The position numbers and the translations under genes were made by a program. A DNA stretch of 9,600 bases from an uncultured Gemmatimonadota bacterium (lineage in GTDB: Bacteria > Gemmatimonadota > Gemmatimonadetes > Gemmatimonadales > Gemmatimonadaceae). The notes beneath the pieces are model-generated. The model was not told where the DNA came from and searched no databases. It saw nothing but the letters and a program-made list of their open reading frames with translations. Location: the NCBI GenBank assembly GCA_903906325.1, contig CAIVJV010000196.1, forward strand, positions 1-9,600. The letters run 5' to 3'. Shown here one piece after another: positions 1 through 8,052 of this stretch. How positions within the stretch are numbered: the first letter of the stretch is position 1; every line of letters begins with the position of its first letter.

Positions 1-957
1 CAGGCCTACGCGCTGGCAGCGGCACCGCTCGATCCGGCGTTGCTGGTCGACGGGGGCGAGGAGATCGCCCTGCGGGATCTCCTCGACTGCTGGGAGAACC
101 CCGCCGCCTTCTTCTGCACACGGACGCTGCGGCTCACGCTCCCGGCGTGGGAGGCCCCCGCGACCGACCTCGAGCGATTCGCCCTCTCCCCGATGGAGCG
201 TGGGCGTCTGCGCTCCCGGATGGTGCGACAGATCCTTCAGGGCACCTACGATCCACGGCGTGCCGTCCAGCGCTTCCTCGCGGATGGCGAGCTCCCACCG
301 GGGGCGCTCGGACGCGCCACCTTCGCCCGGATCGAAGCTGAGGTCGAAGCGGTGCGTGCACGCATCGCGGGAGTGTCGTGGAGCTCGACGTCGATCCTCA
401 TCCACGGTGCGGGATGGCATCTCCGCGGGACGCTCGACGGATTGACCGAGACCGATCGCATCATCCCGAGAGCCGGTCGATTCAGCGCGAGGCATCGCAT
501 CCGAGCCTGGGTGGAACACGTCGTCCTCTGCGCCGCCGCGCAGGCGGGACAGCCCGTCCCGCGGAACACCCTGCTCATCGGCGTGACCTCGGGGGAGGAT
601 GAGGACGGGGAGAAGCTGCCTGCCGCCGTCCAGGGCAGCTGTGCCGAGGTCGCGGATGCGATGGCCCTGCTCGACCGCTGGGTTTCCCTGCTGCGGGAGG
701 CGCGGCGATACCCCCTCCCCTTCTTCCAGCATGCCGGGGCGGCCTGGCTCGACTCCGTCAAGAAGGGAACGTCGGTCGATCATCTCGAGGCAGCGCGGCG
801 AAAGTTCGAGCCCGGCTTCAAGACGGTCGGGGACTTGGACGATCCCTATGTCGCCCTCTGCTTCCCTGAGGAGGACCCCCTCGCCGTGCACCGCGAGGCA
901 TTCGAGCGGCTCGCCACGACGCTGGCGCCCACATTCGACCTGCCGTCGGTCAAATGA
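1..957 (+). CDS. recC: RecC, exonuclease V gamma subunit (3' part; 5' end outside window)
   Basis: RecC is the subunit of the RecBCD helicase-nuclease that splits the DNA duplex and recognises Chi in the enzymes studied. The reading frame is open from base 1, so the gene continues upstream; 318 residues are visible, against about 1,120 for the E. coli protein. The part seen matches the C-terminal third of the family: an L-x-D-L-x-x-x-W-x-N-P-A-x-F-F segment (residues 24-38), then F-A-L-S-x-x-E-R (from residue 60), an L-P-x-G-x-x-G-R segment (about residues 98-106), and P-L-P-F-F (residues 238-242) near the end. In E. coli this region has a nuclease-like fold that is inactive and helps pass DNA strands. 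The stop codon overlaps the recB start (ATGA, 954-957), which implies translational coupling. The identification rests on these motifs and on the recB-recD genes that follow. A TTG at base 40 is internal and not a start. Confidence 0.93.
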   Translation, partial: QAYALAAAPLDPALLVDGGEEIALRDLLDCWENPAAFFCTRTLRLTLPAWEAPATDLERFALSPMERGRLRSRMVRQILQGTYDPRRAVQRFLADGELPPGALGRATFARIEAEVEAVRARIAGVSWSSTSILIHGAGWHLRGTLDGLTETDRIIPRAGRFSARHRIRAWVEHVVLCAAAQAGQPVPRNTLLIGVTSGEDEDGEKLPAAVQGSCAEVADAMALLDRWVSLLREARRYPLPFFQHAGAAWLDSVKKGTSVDHLEAARRKFEPGFKTVGDLDDPYVALCFPEEDPLAVHREAFERLATTLAPTFDLPSVK

Positions 958-3900
958 GCCAGACCACTCCGGATCGGTTTGACCCGCTCACCGTCCCGCT
1001 CTCGCCCGGGATCACCCTGGTCGAGGCGAGTGCGGGCACCGGCAAGACCTTCGCGATCACGCGCCTCGTCCTGCGGCTGCTGCTCGAGGGGGATCGTCCA
1101 CTCGCACTCCGCGAGATCGCCGTCGTCACGTTCACGGAGAAGGGGACGAACGAGCTCATCACGCGCCTCCGCGCCGTGCTCCGGCTCGCGCGCGATCTCT
1201 GCTCCGATACGCCCCCCCCGCCTGACGAGATCCCGCGGGACCTCGTGGATTTCCTCCGGCCGCAGCGGACAGAGGCGGGCGCACGCATCGCCGCCGCCCT
1301 CGCGTCCATCGATCAGCTCAGTGTCTCGACCATCCATGGCTTCTGCCGCCGCATCCTGACGGAACTCGCCTTGGAGGCCGGTGTCCACTTCGACCTCGAG
1401 TTCGTGGAGAACGACACCGCGAACCTGACCCGCGCCGCCCATGACTGGGCGCGGCGCACCCTCGTGACCGATATCGCACCGGCGACCGTGGTCGCCACCG
1501 ACGGGGTGGATCCCGCGGTCTGGGCGCCGAAGCTCATCCCCAAGGCGAGCGCCCATCCGATGATCGACCTCCGGGCCGGGACCGACCTCGGCGCGGCGCT
1601 CCTGCACGGATTCGTGACCGCCGTGCAGACCGGCGCGCGACGCGAGCGGGAGCGTCGCCACGCGCTCTCCTTCGATGACCTCCTTCAGCGCCTGAGTGCG
1701 ATCCTGACCACGGAGGGGCCGGATGGGACGCTCGCACGACGGATCCGCGAGCGGTTCCGCGCGGCGGTCATCGATGAGTTCCAAGACACCGATCCCTTCC
1801 AGTTCCCGATCTTCCAGACGGCCTTCGCCGGGTGTCCGCTCTTCCTCATCGGCGATCCCAAGCAGTCCATCTACGCCTTCCGCGGCGCCGACGTGCGGGC
1901 GTATCTCACCGCCGCCCGATCCGCGACCCAGCGCTTCACCCTCGACGTCAACTACCGCAGCACCCCCGAGCTGGTCGCGGCGGTGCAGTCGCTCTTTCAC
2001 AACCATCCCTCGCATCCCTTCGGCGAGGGGCTCGGCATCACCCTGCCGGAGATCCGATCGGCGGGGGTCGCCCGGCGGCCCGCCGCACTGCAGGGAGACG
2101 ATCGACAGGCCCTCCACTGGCTCATCATCCGAGATGACCGCCCGCTGAAGCCCCTGAAGAAGGGGGTCGCCAAGGCGAAGCCCCTCTCGAAGGCGCTGGC
2201 GCTGCGCGCGGCGATCGACGCGACCGTGCGTGAACTGCTTCGCCTCCGCGCGCGTGGCATGGCGTCACAGGGGATGGCGATCCTCGTCCGGGACAACCAG
2301 CAGGCGCGGCAGATGAAGGACGCGCTGGACCGCGTGGGCGTGCCGGCCGTGGTGACGAGCAATCAGGATGTGTTGCGCTCCGACGAAGGGGAGGAACTCA
2401 CGCGCCTCGCGCTGGCGATCGCGGAACCCGGGAACGATCGGCTGATCCGCGCGGCACTCGCGACCCGCTGCTGGGGGGCGACGGCGGACGATATCGCGCG
2501 GATGCTCCACGGGGATTCGCATCGCGCATGGGGCGACGTGATCTCCATCTTCCGGGACGCGCATGAGGCATGGGTCGCGGACGGCATCACCACCGCGCTG
2601 TCACGGCTCCTCGACCAAGCCGGGACGATCCCGCGACTCCTCACGCTCCCCGATGGGGAGCGACGGGTCACCAACCTCCGCCACCTCCTCGAGCTCCTCC
2701 GTGAAGAGCAGGCGGCGGCCCCGTTCCCGCCAGCAGCCTTCCGGGCGTGGGTGGCGCGTGAGCGGCAGCTGACCTCCGTGCCCGAACGTCGGGAGCAGCG
2801 CCTCGAGTCCGACGCCGAGGCGGTGCAGATCATGACCATCCACAAGGCCAAGGGCCTGCAGTGGTCGGTCGTCTTCCTCCCCACGCTCTGGTACGTGCCC
2901 GAGCATCCGGAGAAGTTCCTCACGCAACCGGTCGCGATCGCGACCCTCCCCGATCCGGCGGATCCCGCACGGACCGTCCGCCGGATCGACCTCAATTCCG
3001 CGAGCCTCGCGGAGACGCAGGCGGCCGCCACAGCCGACGAGGCCGCTGAGGCGATGCGGCTCGCCTACGTCGCCCTCACGCGTGCGGAGACCCGCTGCTA
3101 TGTCGTCTGGGGGCCGATCAGCAACGCCGACGCGAGTGCCGTGGCCGCACTGCTCCGCGAGGAGGGCGGGATCGCGGAGGTCGAACGCCTCGTCGACGCG
3201 CATCCGACGGTGATGAGCCGTTCCGATGATCGCGTCTCCCTCGGTCGCCCATCACCGAGCGCTCGTGGTGACGAGACCGCGGGGATCGATCAGCCCGTGC
3301 GAGAGCCGCTCGACCGACCGGCCCGACGATTCACGCCAGCCCCTGGGCGTTTCGCCGGGTGGCGGACCTCCAGTTACTCGGCGCTGACCAGTGGTCGGCA
3401 CGATCTCGCGCTCCCTGATCGCGACGTGGAGGATCCTCCGCTACCGGTCGCGGGCGTGATCAGCACGCCGGCATCGACGGGGATCTTCGCCATCAAGAAG
3501 GGACCGGAGATCGGCGATGCCCTCCATCACCTCCTGGAACACCTCGATTTTCCGTCGGTCCGCACCACCACGGGACTCGAGGAGGCGCTCCCCGCGGCGT
3601 GGATCGAGGAGGCGCTGGCGCGGTTCGGCGTCCCGCGGCGAGACGACGATCGGTGGAGCGTGGCCGACATCCAACGCGTCCTCCGCGATGCGTGCTTGAC
3701 GCGCCTCCCGGGGGCGGACTTCGCGCTCGCCGCGATCCCGACGGGGGCGACGCTCCGGGAATGGAAATTTACCATCCCGGTCGGACGCTTCGACTTGCCG
3801 ACGGTCGCCTCGGCGCTCGAGCGCCATGGGAGTCCCCTCACGCAGCGGTACGCGGAGAGGGTGCGACGGATGCGTGCGGAGACCTTCTCGGGCTATCTCA

Positions 3901-4244
3901 CCGGGGTCGTCGACCTCGCGTTCGAGCAGGCGGGACGCTGGTGGATCGTCGACTGGAAATCGAACCACCTCGGTGATGCGCGCGCCGACTATGACGAGGC
4001 GCGGATGGACGAGGCGATGGTCGCGAGCGACTACCTCCTGCAGTATCACCTCTACCTGGTGGCGCTCCATCGGCATCTCCGTGCGCGCATCCCAGGCTAT
4101 GCCCCGTCGACCCACTGGGGTGGTGTCGCGTACGTCTTCCTCCGCGGGATGGCCGATGGGGAGGCGACGGGGTGGTTCCGCGACACGCCGTCGCCCGCGC
4201 TGATCGAGGCGCTCGATGCCGCGCTCGCCGGAGGGCATCCGTGA
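954..4244 (+). CDS. recB: RecB, exonuclease V beta subunit (3'-5' helicase and nuclease)
   Basis: RecB is the SF1A helicase and the only nuclease of RecBCD; it unwinds and degrades double-strand DNA ends and loads RecA. All UvrD-like motifs are visible: Walker A ASAGTGKT (residues 25-32), VTFTEKGTNEL, STIHGFC, Walker B VIDEFQDTD (D274, E275), GDPKQSIYAFRGAD (from residue 300), NYRST, TIHKAKGLQW (H630) and YVALTRA (from Y705, arginine finger R710). The C-terminal nuclease domain keeps the catalytic set: H858 in G-D-A-L-H, D987 in G-V-V-D-L, and D1000 with K1002 in V-D-W-K-S-N. These correspond to E. coli H956, D1067, D1080 and K1082. At 1,096 residues it is somewhat shorter than the 1,180 of E. 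coli. The ATG start at 954 is set by the ATGA overlap with recC, and the stop overlaps the recD start. An active enzyme is expected. Confidence 0.97.
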   Translation: MSQTTPDRFDPLTVPLSPGITLVEASAGTGKTFAITRLVLRLLLEGDRPLALREIAVVTFTEKGTNELITRLRAVLRLARDLCSDTPPPPDEIPRDLVDFLRPQRTEAGARIAAALASIDQLSVSTIHGFCRRILTELALEAGVHFDLEFVENDTANLTRAAHDWARRTLVTDIAPATVVATDGVDPAVWAPKLIPKASAHPMIDLRAGTDLGAALLHGFVTAVQTGARRERERRHALSFDDLLQRLSAILTTEGPDGTLARRIRERFRAAVIDEFQDTDPFQFPIFQTAFAGCPLFLIGDPKQSIYAFRGADVRAYLTAARSATQRFTLDVNYRSTPELVAAVQSLFHNHPSHPFGEGLGITLPEIRSAGVARRPAALQGDDRQALHWLIIRDDRPLKPLKKGVAKAKPLSKALALRAAIDATVRELLRLRARGMASQGMAILVRDNQQARQMKDALDRVGVPAVVTSNQDVLRSDEGEELTRLALAIAEPGNDRLIRAALATRCWGATADDIARMLHGDSHRAWGDVISIFRDAHEAWVADGITTALSRLLDQAGTIPRLLTLPDGERRVTNLRHLLELLREEQAAAPFPPAAFRAWVARERQLTSVPERREQRLESDAEAVQIMTIHKAKGLQWSVVFLPTLWYVPEHPEKFLTQPVAIATLPDPADPARTVRRIDLNSASLAETQAAATADEAAEAMRLAYVALTRAETRCYVVWGPISNADASAVAALLREEGGIAEVERLVDAHPTVMSRSDDRVSLGRPSPSARGDETAGIDQPVREPLDRPARRFTPAPGRFAGWRTSSYSALTSGRHDLALPDRDVEDPPLPVAGVISTPASTGIFAIKKGPEIGDALHHLLEHLDFPSVRTTTGLEEALPAAWIEEALARFGVPRRDDDRWSVADIQRVLRDACLTRLPGADFALAAIPTGATLREWKFTIPVGRFDLPTVASALERHGSPLTQRYAERVRRMRAETFSGYLTGVVDLAFEQAGRWWIVDWKSNHLGDARADYDEARMDEAMVASDYLLQYHLYLVALHRHLRARIPGYAPSTHWGGVAYVFLRGMADGEATGWFRDTPSPALIEALDAALAGGHP

Positions 4245-5800
4245 GCACCAGACCGGGTGAACCGAGTGAGACGAACGCGATCGACGAGGCGCTCGCCGAG
4301 CTGCTCGTGCGCCGTGCCGGATTGCGCGGGGAGGCCGCCGGTCTCGCGATGGCCGCGATCTGTGCGCTCTCAGGGAGGCGTGCGGACGGGCACAGTGCCC
4401 TCTCGCTGGCCGATGCGGTCGCCGGTGCGGAGTGGCGACAGGCCTTGATCGCAGGTGGACTCGCCGGGCATTTCGAGGATCTGCGCCCGTTGGTCCTCAC
4501 GGGGGACCTCGTACAGTTCCGCCGCTATGCGGAGGCGGAACGTCGCATCGCCGCCCGCGTGCGTGCTCGATTGAGCGGCGGGACCCCGCGTCTACGCCTC
4601 ATCACCGGGGGTCCCGGGAGTGGGAAGACCACCGAGATCGCTCGGCAGATCGTGGCGCGCGTCACGGCGGATCCCGAGGTCCGGATCGCGCTGGCAGCGC
4701 CGACCGGTAAAGCCGCCGCGCGCCTCACCGCATCGATCGGCGCACGGCTAACGGAGAACGATGCGCCAGCTGAGGTCCGCGCGCGGATCCCCGCCGATGC
4801 GCGGACGCTGCATCGCCTCCTCGGCTACCGCCCCACCGATGACTCCTTCCGTCATGGCGGTGCGCAGCCGCTTGGCGAGGACCTCATCATCGTCGATGAA
4901 GCGAGCATGATCGACGTCCTCATGATGGATGCGCTGCTCGCGGCCCTTCGTGACGACGCGGAGTTGGTCTTGGTGGGGGATCATCATCAGCTCGCGAGTG
5001 TCGACGCGGGCGATGTGTTGGGTGCGCTGATCCGGCATCCCGCCGCGACCCCCGTGGTCACGAAGCTCACGGGGAACCACCGCTTCACCGGTCAGCCGGG
5101 GATCTCCGGGGTGGCGATGGCGATCCGGGATGGGGCGATCGACCGGGCGGTCGAACTCCTCCTCCATGGGGCGCATCCCGATGCGAGGTGCCTCCCGACG
5201 CCGATGACCCAGGGCGAGCTCCTCGCCCCCATCGTCGTGGGGCTCGAGGCCTGTCTCGCGGCGGAATCCCCACGCGCCCTCCTCGATGCGCTCGACGGGG
5301 TGCGGATCCTCTGCGCGGAGCGAAAGGGGCCGTTCGGGGTCGCCGGATTGAACGCGATCGTCGAGCAGTGGGGGGCGCGGCGGGGGCTCGACACACGGGA
5401 TCCCTGGTACCACCGACGTCCCGTGCTCGTCGGCGCGAATGATTACGGCGCCGAGGTCTTCAATGGCGATCTCGGCGTCTGTTGGCGGGAGCGGGGTCGG
5501 ACGGAGGTCCACTTCCCGACACCGGACGGCGGGACGCGCCGGCTCCCACCCGAGCGGCTCCCGGTGGTCAGCACCGCCTGGGCGATGACGGTCCATAAGT
5601 CACAGGGGTCCGAGTTCGGCGAGGTGCTCCTCGTCCTTCCGCGGGAGGAGAGCCGCCTCCTGAACCGCGAACTGATCTATACCGGACTCACCCGTGCGCG
5701 GCGGCAGGTCACGGTGATGGGAACCGAAGCGGTCTTGCGCGCCGGACTCCAGGTGACCGCATCGCGGACCAGCGGCCTCGAGGCACAGCTCGATGGATGA
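4241..5800 (+). CDS. recD: RecD, exonuclease V alpha subunit (5'-3' helicase)
   Basis: RecD is the SF1B helicase of RecBCD that moves 5'-3' on the opposite strand from RecB and controls nuclease activity before and after Chi. I place the start at GTG 4241, which overlaps the recB stop as GTGA; the frame is open further upstream to 4172, but that part lies inside recB. The product is 519 residues, shorter than the 608 of E. coli. Motifs in order: Walker A T-G-G-P-G-S-G-K-T (residues 122-130), A-P-T-G-K-A-A-A-R, T-L-H-R-L-L-G-Y, Walker B IIVDEASMID (D219, E220), VGDHHQLASVDAGDVLG, GNHRF, MTVHKSQGSEF (H452) and YTGLTRAR (from Y480, R485). The first 100 or so residues form the weakly conserved N-terminal region that in E. 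coli contacts the other subunits. Nothing suggests damage. The GDHHQL wording and the HKSQGSEF motif point to true RecD rather than RecD2. Confidence 0.96.
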   Translation: MSTRPGEPSETNAIDEALAELLVRRAGLRGEAAGLAMAAICALSGRRADGHSALSLADAVAGAEWRQALIAGGLAGHFEDLRPLVLTGDLVQFRRYAEAERRIAARVRARLSGGTPRLRLITGGPGSGKTTEIARQIVARVTADPEVRIALAAPTGKAAARLTASIGARLTENDAPAEVRARIPADARTLHRLLGYRPTDDSFRHGGAQPLGEDLIIVDEASMIDVLMMDALLAALRDDAELVLVGDHHQLASVDAGDVLGALIRHPAATPVVTKLTGNHRFTGQPGISGVAMAIRDGAIDRAVELLLHGAHPDARCLPTPMTQGELLAPIVVGLEACLAAESPRALLDALDGVRILCAERKGPFGVAGLNAIVEQWGARRGLDTRDPWYHRRPVLVGANDYGAEVFNGDLGVCWRERGRTEVHFPTPDGGTRRLPPERLPVVSTAWAMTVHKSQGSEFGEVLLVLPREESRLLNRELIYTGLTRARRQVTVMGTEAVLRAGLQVTASRTSGLEAQLDG

Positions 5801-5839
5801 TCTGGGATTGACCATATCGCTTTCTCCGACGGGACATGC

Positions 5840-7084
5840 ATGATCGACTCGACCACACTCCTCCTCGCACTCGCCGGTCAGACGCTGGTCTTCGGCGTCG
5901 TCCTCTTCCTCGCGCGCCGAAATACGACCGATCCAACCACAGGTCGGGCCGATGAGGTCGTCGCCGCACGACTCGACGGGCTCGACCGCACGATGCAGGC
6001 GCACTTCCAAGGGATGACGACCCAGGGCGAGCAGCAGCGGCAGGCGCTCGATGCGACCGTCGCCCAGATGCATGAGATCCGGAAGGAGACCGGGGAGCGC
6101 GTCACCGTGCTCACCACGCAGGTGCGCGAACAGCTCGACACGATGCGGCGGGAGAACGAGCAACGGCTCGAGCAGATGCGGCAGACGGTGGACGAGAAGC
6201 TGACCGGTACGTTGAACACGCGCATCACCGAGTCCTTCGCCTCCGTCTCCGAGCGCCTCGAGAAGGTCCACGCCGGGCTCGGCGAGATGCAGACGCTCGC
6301 CACCGGGGTCGGGGACCTCAAGAAGGTCATGACCAACGTCCGGGTGCGCGGCACCTGGGGGGAATATCAGCTGGGCGCGCTCTTGGAGCAGTTCCTGACG
6401 GAGCAGCAGTTCGAGCGGAATTACCGACCGCGGGAGGAGAGCCGGGAGGTCGTCGAGTTCGCGATCCGCTTCCCCGGACGCAATGGCGACGGGTCGCCGG
6501 TCTTTCTCCCCGTCGATTCGAAATTCCCGATCGAGGATTTCGCGAGACTCGTCGAGGCGTCCGATACCGGTGACCAGGAGCTGGTGCATGCCGCGCGCAC
6601 CGCGCTCGTGCGGGCCGTGAAAGGCTGTGCGAAGGACATCCGCGACAAGTACATCCATCCGCCGACGACCACCGACTTCGGGGTGCTCTTCCTCCCGACG
6701 GAATCGCTGTATGCCGAGGTCGTGCGCGAGGGCGGGCTGGTCGAGGAGCTCCTCCGAGTCTATCAGGTGCATCTCGCTGGCCCGACCACCCTTGCCGCGC
6801 TCTTGACCTCATTCCGCGTCGGCTTCCAATCGATCGCCATCGAGCAGCGTGCCGGGGAGATCCGCGACCTCCTGGGCGTCGTCCGGATGGAGTTCCGGAA
6901 ATTCAACGAGGTCATCGACAAGGTCGAGAAGAACATGCTGACCGCGACCAAGGCACTCGAGGATGGCCGGCGCCGGACGCGGGTGATGGAGCGGAGTCTC
7001 AAGCAGATCGAGATGCCGGATGCGACACGGGCGGCGCAGCTCTTGGCGCCGGAGCTCGAGGAAGAGCCGAGCGAGACGGACTGA
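5840..7084 (+). CDS. rmuC: RmuC family DNA recombination protein
   Basis: RmuC proteins limit rearrangements at short inverted repeats in E. coli; they carry a predicted PD-(D/E)XK nuclease-like core, but the reaction is not well established. The 414-residue product has the family layout. One membrane-spanning helix lies at about residues 5-25. A long charged coiled coil follows at about 37-135, rich in E, Q, R and M heptads. The conserved core, about 165-370, contains V-R-G-T-W-G-E-Y-Q-L (from residue 169), V-D-S-K-F-P (D226, K228), L-P-T-E-S-L-Y-A-E (E288) and G-P-T-T-L-A-A-L-L. The charged C-terminal tail is typical. ATG 5840 is chosen because the membrane helix follows at once; the Shine-Dalgarno sequence is weak (ACGGGA just upstream). 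It lies 39 bases after recD on the same strand, so cotranscription is likely, which would tie it to double-strand end processing. Confidence 0.93.
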   Translation: MIDSTTLLLALAGQTLVFGVVLFLARRNTTDPTTGRADEVVAARLDGLDRTMQAHFQGMTTQGEQQRQALDATVAQMHEIRKETGERVTVLTTQVREQLDTMRRENEQRLEQMRQTVDEKLTGTLNTRITESFASVSERLEKVHAGLGEMQTLATGVGDLKKVMTNVRVRGTWGEYQLGALLEQFLTEQQFERNYRPREESREVVEFAIRFPGRNGDGSPVFLPVDSKFPIEDFARLVEASDTGDQELVHAARTALVRAVKGCAKDIRDKYIHPPTTTDFGVLFLPTESLYAEVVREGGLVEELLRVYQVHLAGPTTLAALLTSFRVGFQSIAIEQRAGEIRDLLGVVRMEFRKFNEVIDKVEKNMLTATKALEDGRRRTRVMERSLKQIEMPDATRAAQLLAPELEEEPSETD

Positions 7085-7119
7085 CGCGGGTAGACGCTCG
7101 CGTTCAGCCCAGTCGATCT

Positions 7120-7147
7120 CGTGGCGACCTTACCGCCACGGCGGTAA
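7120..7147. repeat. Two overlapping inverted repeats between convergent genes
   Basis: An 18-base perfect palindrome with a 2-base centre, TTACCGCC-AC-GGCGGTAA, occupies 7130-7147. A second hairpin uses CGTGGCG (7120-7126) and CGCCACG (7134-7140) around a 7-base loop. They share CGCCACG, so only one can form at a time. They lie 36 bases after the rmuC stop and cover the last codons and stop of the convergent CRM-domain gene. Neither is followed by a T-run on either strand, so this is not a standard intrinsic terminator; it may act as a transcript-end stabiliser, a weak two-way terminator or a protein site. Confidence 0.5.
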
Positions 7148-7438
7148 CGTCCCCGCCTTCCGCACCAACGCGGGATTCTTCCGATACAGCGTCGCGGTCC
7201 GGCCGATGGTCTGGATCACCTCGGCCTTCACCCGCCCCGCGAGATCGTTCGCGGCCTGCTTAGCCGAGACCTCGGCGCTCTTGTTGAGCTGGACCTTCAC
7301 GAGTTCGCGCGCCGTCAGCGCCTCGTCGAGCGCGGCGGTCAACGCGGGGGTGAGTCCCTCGGTGCCAATGTGTACGGTGGGACGTAGCTGATTGCACTCT
7401 GATCGGAGCGCGGCCCGCTCCTTCCCCGTCATCGCCAT
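7130..7438 (-). CDS. yhbY: YhbY-type CRM-domain RNA-binding protein
   Basis: This 102-residue protein is a single CRM (chloroplast RNA splicing and ribosome maturation) domain. E. coli YhbY associates with pre-50S ribosomal particles, and the family is thought to aid large-subunit assembly. The recognisable features are an N-terminal helix with L-R-S-x-x-x-x-L-R-P, the strand and turn V-H-I-G-T-E-G-L-T-P (residues 22-31), the helix and strand L-T-A-R-E-L-V-K-V-Q-L (41-51), and the C-terminal V-I-Q-T-I-G-R-T-A-T-L-Y-R-K (74-87), in which the G-R-T-A turn is the presumed RNA-binding loop. Length is typical. The ATG at 7438 lies one base after the stop of the upstream lipoprotein gene, so the two are probably translated from one transcript; a second in-frame ATG is at 7432. 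The final codons fold into the palindrome at 7130-7147. Confidence 0.9.
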   Translation of the reverse strand: MAMTGKERAALRSECNQLRPTVHIGTEGLTPALTAALDEALTARELVKVQLNKSAEVSAKQAANDLAGRVKAEVIQTIGRTATLYRKNPALVRKAGTLPPWR

Positions 7439-7439
7439 C

Positions 7440-7991
7440 TCAGTTGCCCCCAGCCCGTAAGAGATTGGGGAGCGGATCGAGGACCGCCCCCTCCCACCAG
7501 CGCTCCGGTGGGCCCATCCGAAAGACCTGAAAGTGGAGATGCGGAGCGTCCTTGGTCGCGTTCCCCGTATATCCCACCGTCCCGATCCGATCCCCGCGCT
7601 TCACCCGATTCCCCTCACGCAGACCGCGGCGTTGGGTGTCGAGATGCGCATAGTAATAGACGAGACGCCGCTTGGGGTCGCTCAAGTAGATGACCTTCCC
7701 CCCCAAGTCATTCCGGCCGACCCGGAGCACATAGCCATCATCGGCGGCGAGCACGGGGGTGCCCTTCTTCGCCATGATATCGACCGCCTGATGCACGCGT
7801 CCACCACTCCGCGCGGCCCCAAACGTATCGCGCAGCGCGTCGGGCTCGACCCCTTTGACCGGGATGACCAACTCGCGGGAACGGAGATAGGCGGCCTCGG
7901 GCCCCTCGCGCGGGGCGAGGGGCGCGCGCGGCGCCCCGCAGGCGACGAGCGCGAGCGAGGTCAGGAGGAGCCCAGTGCGACGGAACCACAT
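7440..7991 (-). CDS. M23-family peptidase lipoprotein
   Basis: This is a predicted zinc metallopeptidase of the M23 (LytM/lysostaphin) family, which cleaves peptide cross-links of peptidoglycan or, when inactive, activates amidases. From ATG 7991 the 183-residue product opens with MWFRR, a hydrophobic stretch and the lipobox L-V-A-C (C18), so it is probably a lipid-anchored envelope protein. The M23 domain shows R-V-H-Q-A-V-D (zinc ligands H67 and D71), G-T-P-V-L-A-A-D-D-G-Y-V, Y-Y-Y-A-H-L-D (H116) and P-H-L-H-F (H151, H153), so it should be active. There is no LysM domain and no coiled coil, unlike EnvC or NlpD. The frame is also open back to GTG 8027, which would add 12 residues before the signal sequence and has a better G-rich upstream sequence. 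I prefer 7991 because it gives a standard lipoprotein signal. It is the first gene of a unit with the CRM-domain gene. Confidence 0.88.
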   Translation of the reverse strand: MWFRRTGLLLTSLALVACGAPRAPLAPREGPEAAYLRSRELVIPVKGVEPDALRDTFGAARSGGRVHQAVDIMAKKGTPVLAADDGYVLRVGRNDLGGKVIYLSDPKRRLVYYYAHLDTQRRGLREGNRVKRGDRIGTVGYTGNATKDAPHLHFQVFRMGPPERWWEGAVLDPLPNLLRAGGN

Positions 7992-8014
7992 ACACCAGGA
8001 AAACGAGTCGCGAG

Positions 8015-8038
8015 GGGGGTGCGTCACGGTGCGCCCCC
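8015..8038 (+). other. G-rich hairpin in the divergent gap upstream of the thioredoxin-like gene
   Basis: In + strand RNA, GGGGGUGCG (8015-8023) can pair with UGCGCCCCC (8030-8038), giving nine base pairs (two of them G-U) around the 6-base loop UCACGG. In the opposite strand the G-U pairs become A-C mismatches, so the fold favours the + transcript. It lies just upstream of ATG 8053 and contains the alternative GTG start at 8029 and its possible ribosome site. A role in translation control is inference only; G+C-rich DNA often yields such pairings. Confidence 0.35.
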
Positions 8039-8052
8039 ATCAGATTTCAGGG

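Noticed and set aside
846..2117. Long open frame of 423 codons on the - strand across recC and recB
   Set aside because: It is antisense to motif-bearing recB sequence; its translation is rich in R, G and E without family motifs, as expected for a shadow frame in high-G+C DNA.
3937..3944. E. coli Chi octamer GCTGGTGG inside recB
   Set aside because: A single octamer copy is expected by chance in DNA of this composition, and the Chi sequence of this organism is unknown.
4172..4240. Upstream extension of the recD frame to 4172
   Set aside because: It lies wholly inside the end of recB, while GTG 4241 gives the usual 4-base overlap also seen between recC and recB.
5808..5813. TTGACC as a -35 box for a separate rmuC promoter
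   Set aside because: At 16-18 bases downstream the sequence is G-rich with no -10-like hexamer.
5600..6772. Long open frame of 390 codons on the - strand across recD and rmuC
   Set aside because: It spans the antisense of two well-identified genes and the gap between them, and shows no recognisable domain.
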